From an uncultured Oscillospiraceae bacterium (GTDB lineage Bacteria > Bacillota > Clostridia > Oscillospirales > Oscillospiraceae): 5,987 nt of DNA. Below, in pieces: positions 5,105-5,987 of this stretch. Below the pieces are notes generated by a model that was not told the origin of the DNA, ran no database searches, and saw nothing but the letters and a program-made list of their open reading frames with translations. The position numbers and the translations under genes are program-made. Position 1 is the first letter of the stretch. Every line of letters begins with the position of its first letter. The stretch spans positions 1 to 5,987 of the forward strand of contig CAKTPR010000112.1 in assembly GCA_934591725.1 (NCBI GenBank), given 5' to 3'.

Positions 5105-5968
5105 TTACTCGTCTTCCGGAGACTCCATCGCGTTGAAGCGCTCAAGGAAGCTGTGCTCGACCCCACCGGTCTTGAAGCCGGGCATCGTGTCAAGGGCGAC
5201 GGCATGGATGCTGCTGAAGATGCTCTTTTCGATATTCGGGTTATCCTGGCGCAGGCGGCGCAGCAGAAGCTTGATCTCCTTCCGCTTCGAGACGCTGACG
5301 TCCCCGGTGTCCGCAGCACTTCTTTCCGTAAGGCGGCAGGCGCACTGGATGAACTCAAGGTCGTTGTCGCGCGCCCAGGCGATGATGTCGCCCTCGTGTA
5401 TACAGTAGAGCGGGCGGATCAGGGTCATGCCCTTGAAGTTCGTGCTGTGCAGCTTCGGCAGCATGGCCTGAAGCTGGGAGCCGTAGAACATACTGATGAG
5501 CGTCGTCTCGACCACGTCGTTGAAATGGTGCCCCAGAGCGATCTTGTTGCAGCCGAGCTCCTGCGCGCGGCTGTACAGATAGCCCCGGCGCATACGGGCG
5601 CAGAGATAGCAGGGGGACTTGCCGGCGCTGTCCGCAACTTCAAATATGTCGCTCTCGAAGAGCGTGACGGGGATGTTCAGAAGTACCGCATTGCTCTCGA
5701 TTTTCCTGCGGTTGAGCTCGTTGTAGCCCGGATCCATCACGAGAAACACGAGCTCAAACGGAAAGTCGCTGTGCTTTTGAAGCTGCTGCATGAGCTTTGC
5801 CAGCAGCATGGAGTCCTTGCCGCCGGAGATGCACACGGCTATCCTGTCACCGGGCTGGATCATTTCGTACCGCTTCACCGCCTCGATAAACGGATTCCAC
5901 AGCACCTTGCGGTATTTTGTTATAATGCTGCGCTCAACAAGCTGATATGGTTCAAGGGTTCTTGCCAT
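5105..5968 (-). CDS. ttcA: TtcA-like PP-loop ATPase, tRNA 2-thiocytidine biosynthesis
   Basis: A 287-residue cytoplasmic protein of the TtcA branch of the TilS/TtcA PP-loop family. The ATP-binding PP-loop SGGKDS is at 48-53. The cysteine pair CYLC (C120, C123), in the context CARMRRGYLYSRAQELG, and the later CAC (C209, C211) match the three-cysteine iron-sulfur site of TtcA. IALGHHFNDVVET (143-155), MFYGSQLQAMLPKL (160-173) and IRPL (184-187) also follow E. coli TtcA closely from memory. TtcA adenylates C32 of certain tRNAs and inserts sulfur to give 2-thiocytidine; clostridial homologues may have a different tRNA target. The later pair is CxC here, against CxxC in E. coli, and the tail (about 212-287) diverges. 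Start ATG 5966-5968 has a modest GAGG site (5976-5979) 7 bases upstream. The promoter, if separate, lies outside the window. It ends before the 15-bp hairpin terminator and shows no link to the redox locus. Confidence 0.88.
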   Translation of the reverse strand: MARTLEPYQLVERSIITKYRKVLWNPFIEAVKRYEMIQPGDRIAVCISGGKDSMLLAKLMQQLQKHSDFPFELVFLVMDPGYNELNRRKIESNAVLLNIPVTLFESDIFEVADSAGKSPCYLCARMRRGYLYSRAQELGCNKIALGHHFNDVVETTLISMFYGSQLQAMLPKLHSTNFKGMTLIRPLYCIHEGDIIAWARDNDLEFIQCACRLTERSAADTGDVSVSKRKEIKLLLRRLRQDNPNIEKSIFSSIHAVALDTMPGFKTGGVEHSFLERFNAMESPEDE

Positions 5969-5987
5969 GGGTAAGCCTCACTTATTT

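Noticed and set aside
4174..5136. A 320-codon plus-strand open frame opposite the deacetylase gene
   Set aside because: It is antisense to a gene with all NodB motifs and its translation shows no recognisable domain. It overlaps two terminators. Long shadow frames are expected in GC-rich DNA.
5153..5974. A 273-codon plus-strand open frame opposite ttcA
   Set aside because: It is a full antisense shadow of a clear PP-loop gene and has no convincing ribosome site or family motif.
1..5987. CRISPR array, insertion sequence, tRNA/rRNA gene, riboswitch or phage attachment site
   Set aside because: No regularly spaced direct repeats, terminal inverted repeats with a transposase, cloverleaf-like segments or long structured leaders were seen. 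All leaders here are short, about 40-50 bases.

Overview
The window looks like chromosomal DNA from a GC-rich, spore-forming member of the Firmicutes, probably a clostridium. This is an inference from four things: a sporulation-type PdaB polysaccharide deacetylase, a TtcA-like PP-loop enzyme of the kind common in clostridia, strong AGGAGG ribosome sites, and canonical TTGACA/TATAAT-like promoters. No mobile element, CRISPR array, rRNA or tRNA gene was seen.

Layout. (a) 1-171, plus strand: the C-terminal end of a probable YolD-like protein. Its last codons are shared with a hairpin terminator (146-191) that serves the minus-strand gene facing it. (b) 204-3272, minus strand: a probable three-gene unit. 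The first gene is a CrtI/phytoene-desaturase-like FAD oxidoreductase (1737-3272). It is followed after 4 bases by a ferredoxin-NAD(P)H reductase with a C-terminal plant-type [2Fe-2S] domain (521-1732), and then by a 72-residue protein of unknown function (204-422) that also has its own strong promoter (473-501). (c) 3273-3472: a compact divergent control region with two back-to-back promoters and a TGG-N5-CCA operator-like palindrome just downstream of each predicted transcription start. (d) 3473-4177, plus strand: a GntR-family regulator of the FCD (FadR-like) group. (e) 4183-4225: a bidirectional terminator. (f) 4231-4998, minus strand: a PdaB-like polysaccharide deacetylase with a GTG start. 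(g) 5051-5087: a perfect 15-bp hairpin terminator. (h) 5105-5968, minus strand: a TtcA-like tRNA thiolation enzyme.

How the genes work together. The most coherent system is the divergent locus at 204-4177. The FCD regulator probably senses a small organic ligand and represses both itself and the redox operon by binding the two operators. In the operon, electrons would pass from NAD(P)H through FAD and [2Fe-2S] in the reductase to the FAD oxidoreductase, which would reduce or desaturate an unidentified, probably hydrophobic, substrate. The substrate cannot be read from the sequence. PdaB and TtcA look like independent housekeeping or sporulation genes.
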